8,447 nucleotides of DNA from Accumulibacter sp964428215 (lineage in GTDB: Bacteria > Pseudomonadota > Gammaproteobacteria > Burkholderiales > Rhodocyclaceae), in NCBI GenBank assembly GCA_964428215.1, contig CAYRXO010000157.1, positions 1-8,447 of the forward strand, read 5' to 3'. Position 1 is the stretch's first letter. Each line of letters opens with the position of its first letter. The position numbers and the translations under genes were made by a program. Shown in pieces: positions 7,408 through 8,447 of the stretch. Below the pieces are notes generated by a model. It was given only the letters and a program-made list of their open reading frames with translations, was not told the origin of the DNA and searched no databases.

Positions 7408-7569
7408 GCCGCCTGTCGGGCTTGATGGGTCGAAGCGAAAAAGGTGGGAAACGAGATCAGTTTTTCACGGGTTTCAAGCGAATAGTTGTTCTATTCGCGC
7501 CGAGAACCGGGGAAAAATGAGCCGTTTACCCACATTTTGCAGCCGACCTGGTCAAGTCCGACAGGCAGC
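7408..7569. mobile_element. 162-bp snap-back (fully palindromic) MITE-like insertion in istA
   Basis: The ends are inverted repeats: GCCGCCTGTCGGGCTTGA at 7408-7425 against TCAAGTCCGACAGGCAGC at 7552-7569 (16 of 18 complementary). The symmetry continues inward with small gaps through GTGGG-AAACG and TTTTTC blocks to a perfect 8-bp stem, GCGAATAG / CTATTCGC, around a TTGTT loop at the exact centre (7478-7498). The element therefore has almost no unique core and no coding capacity. It separates two recognisable parts of istA, which shows it is an insertion. GGCAGCC occurs at both edges (7399-7405 and 7564-7570) and may relate to a target duplication, but the second copy overlaps the terminal repeat. 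The transposase family that would move it is not identified. Confidence 0.72.
7478..7498. repeat. Central perfect hairpin of the snap-back element
   Basis: GCGAATAG, loop TTGTT, CTATTCGC: an 8-bp perfect stem at the centre of the 162-bp element. No T-run follows on either strand, so it is a structural centre rather than a terminator. Confidence 0.8.
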
Positions 7570-8256
7570 CAGATCCGTGCGATCAACGCCGCCGGGCTCT
7601 CGGCCTGTGGTGCCGCCGACTTCCCCAGGCGAGCCGCCGCGATGTCGCCCCACCACGGCGCCGGGAGCGCCTGCAGAGGGGGACGTTCTTCGCGCAGACC
7701 TTCGGCCGGCTTGGTGTGGGTGGTGGCGTGGACGTGCACGTTGGCGATCTCCAGCAGCCAGCGCCGGACCTCGGCATTGGCCGTCACCTCGTCGAGGCGC
7801 CGCCCAACCTGTTTGAGCGTAGCCGCCAAGGGCACGCGTCAGGAGCGGCGCAGGTAGCCGTTGAAACACTCGACCTTGCCCTGGGTACGGGCGCGAAAGG
7901 GCCGGCACAGCTTGATGACGAAGCCGCAATGCCGGGCGTCGTCGAGAAAGCCGGCGTGATCGCGGTGTCCGCCCGGACCGCCGGCGTCGCGCTCCTGCAC
8001 GATGGTCTTCATGTTGTCGTCAAGCAGGCGCTTGGCTACCCGCCCAGCGTCGCGAGGGCGCGTTCGTGGCAGGCGATCAGCGTGTCCACTTATTCGACAT
8101 GGCTCGCCCGGCTGGGCCCGAGGGTGGCGCAAAAGGCGTAGAGCGGGTCGGCACCCTGGCGGAATTCAACCCAGTCCACCTGCATCTGTTCGCCCGGCGC
8201 CGTCTCGAAACGTACCACGGGTCCGGCCTGCACCCGCGGGCGCAGACAGGTTATGG

Positions 8257-8278
8257 GTTCCCTACATGTTCCCTACAC
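8257..8278 (+). repeat. 11-bp tandem repeat at the edge of the IS remnant
   Basis: GTTCCCTACAT at 8257-8267 is followed directly by GTTCCCTACAC at 8268-8278 (10 of 11 identical). It sits between the broken 5' end of istA (about 8245) and the tRNA promoter (8284). The function is unknown; it could be a protein-binding repeat or a scar of the event that cut the IS. Confidence 0.6.
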
Positions 8279-8283
8279 AAGCT

Positions 8284-8312
8284 TTGACGGTGTCTGACGA
8301 ATTGTTTATACT
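8284..8312 (+). promoter_or_regulatory. Sigma70-type promoter of the tRNA-Phe gene
   Basis: -35 TTGACG at 8284-8289 and -10 TATACT at 8307-8312 are separated by 17 bases. Transcription would start near 8319, a few bases before the mature tRNA 5' end. Spacing and hexamers are close to consensus, as expected for a tRNA gene. Confidence 0.85.
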
Positions 8313-8324
8313 TTGTAGTCTCAT

Positions 8325-8400
<76 letters not shown>

Positions 8401-8408
8401 AAATTCAG

Positions 8409-8436
8409 CGCCCAACTGTTCTCAGTTGGGCGTTTT
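8409..8436 (+). terminator. Rho-independent terminator after tRNA-Phe
   Basis: A perfect 10-bp stem CGCCCAACTG / CAGTTGGGCG with a TTCT loop, followed by TTTT and a T-rich stretch to the window end. It begins 8 bases after the encoded CCA. Confidence 0.92.
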
Positions 8437-8447
8437 CATTTGTGTTT

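Larger units (their letters stand above)
6786..8245 (-). mobile_element. IS21-family insertion sequence remnant (istA-istB)
   Basis: Both IS21-type genes are recognisable on the minus strand in the normal istA-istB order, with the typical ATGA overlap at 7321-7324. The element is truncated at both sides: istA lacks its N-terminal helix-turn-helix part, istB lacks its C-terminal part, and no terminal inverted repeats of the IS are seen. It carries two in-frame stops, at least three frameshifts and a secondary insertion, so it cannot transpose on its own. Confidence 0.88.
7321..8245 (-). pseudogene. istA: istA-like DDE transposase of IS21, multiply broken
   Basis: IstA is the DDE-type transposase of IS21 elements. 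Similarity starts abruptly at about 8245 with VVRFETAPGEQMQVDW, so the N-terminal DNA-binding part is missing. All three catalytic positions are still encoded: Asp in QVDW (8174-8176), Asp in DNMKT (8016-8018) and Glu in GKVECFN (7869-7871). Lesions, in order: an in-frame TAA at 8090-8092, with a few residues apparently lost next to it; a one-base deletion in a C-run at about 8039-8041 (GG then VAKRLLDDNMKT); an in-frame TGA at 7839-7841 after YLRRS; and the 162-bp insertion at 7408-7569. The C-terminus is recovered beyond the insertion as QHPLVVYEHRLVRQQ, ending at a TGA that overlaps the istB start. It is clearly a pseudogene. Confidence 0.88.

Noticed and set aside
7478..7498. Hairpin read as a transcription terminator.
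   Set aside because: No T-run follows on either strand, and it is the centre of a larger palindrome.

Overview
The window is high-GC bacterial chromosome. Protein style and gene content suggest a betaproteobacterium, perhaps of the Rhodocyclales; this is an inference, since no taxonomic marker beyond a tRNA is present. It has three parts.

(1) 1-6631, plus strand: a type I secretion locus for a large surface adhesin. A 5'-truncated ABC transporter (LapB/LssB type), a HlyD-family membrane fusion protein and a small LuxR-type regulator are packed with a 4-base overlap and a 3-base gap, so they are probably one operon. After a 105-base spacer holding a 22-bp imperfect palindrome comes the adhesin. 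It has a LapA-type N-terminal retention module with a TAAG motif (the known LapG cleavage motif), Ig-like repeats broken by a 100-N assembly gap, further beta-sandwich domains, about ten RTX repeats and a C-terminal type I secretion signal. The expected system is: the ABC protein and fusion protein (with an outer-membrane TolC/LapE partner not seen here) export the adhesin, the retention module holds it in the outer membrane, and a LapG-type protease releases it when c-di-GMP is low. lapD, lapG and the outer-membrane channel are not in the window.

(2) 6632-8245: a gene graveyard. A decayed IS21-family element lies on the minus strand. istA and istB still overlap by ATGA, but carry two in-frame stops, at least three frameshifts and missing ends. 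Inside istA sits a 162-bp element that is an imperfect palindrome along its whole length (a snap-back MITE-like insertion). A third, partial copy of its terminal repeat lies near the broken end of istB.

(3) 8246-8447: an 11-bp tandem repeat, then an intact tRNA-Phe(GAA) gene with a clear sigma70-type promoter, encoded CCA and a rho-independent terminator.

The secretion and adhesin system belongs to a known class. The less ordinary items are the regulator with a degenerate receiver next to a palindrome in front of the adhesin, the snap-back element, and the repeat-collapse signature around the gap.
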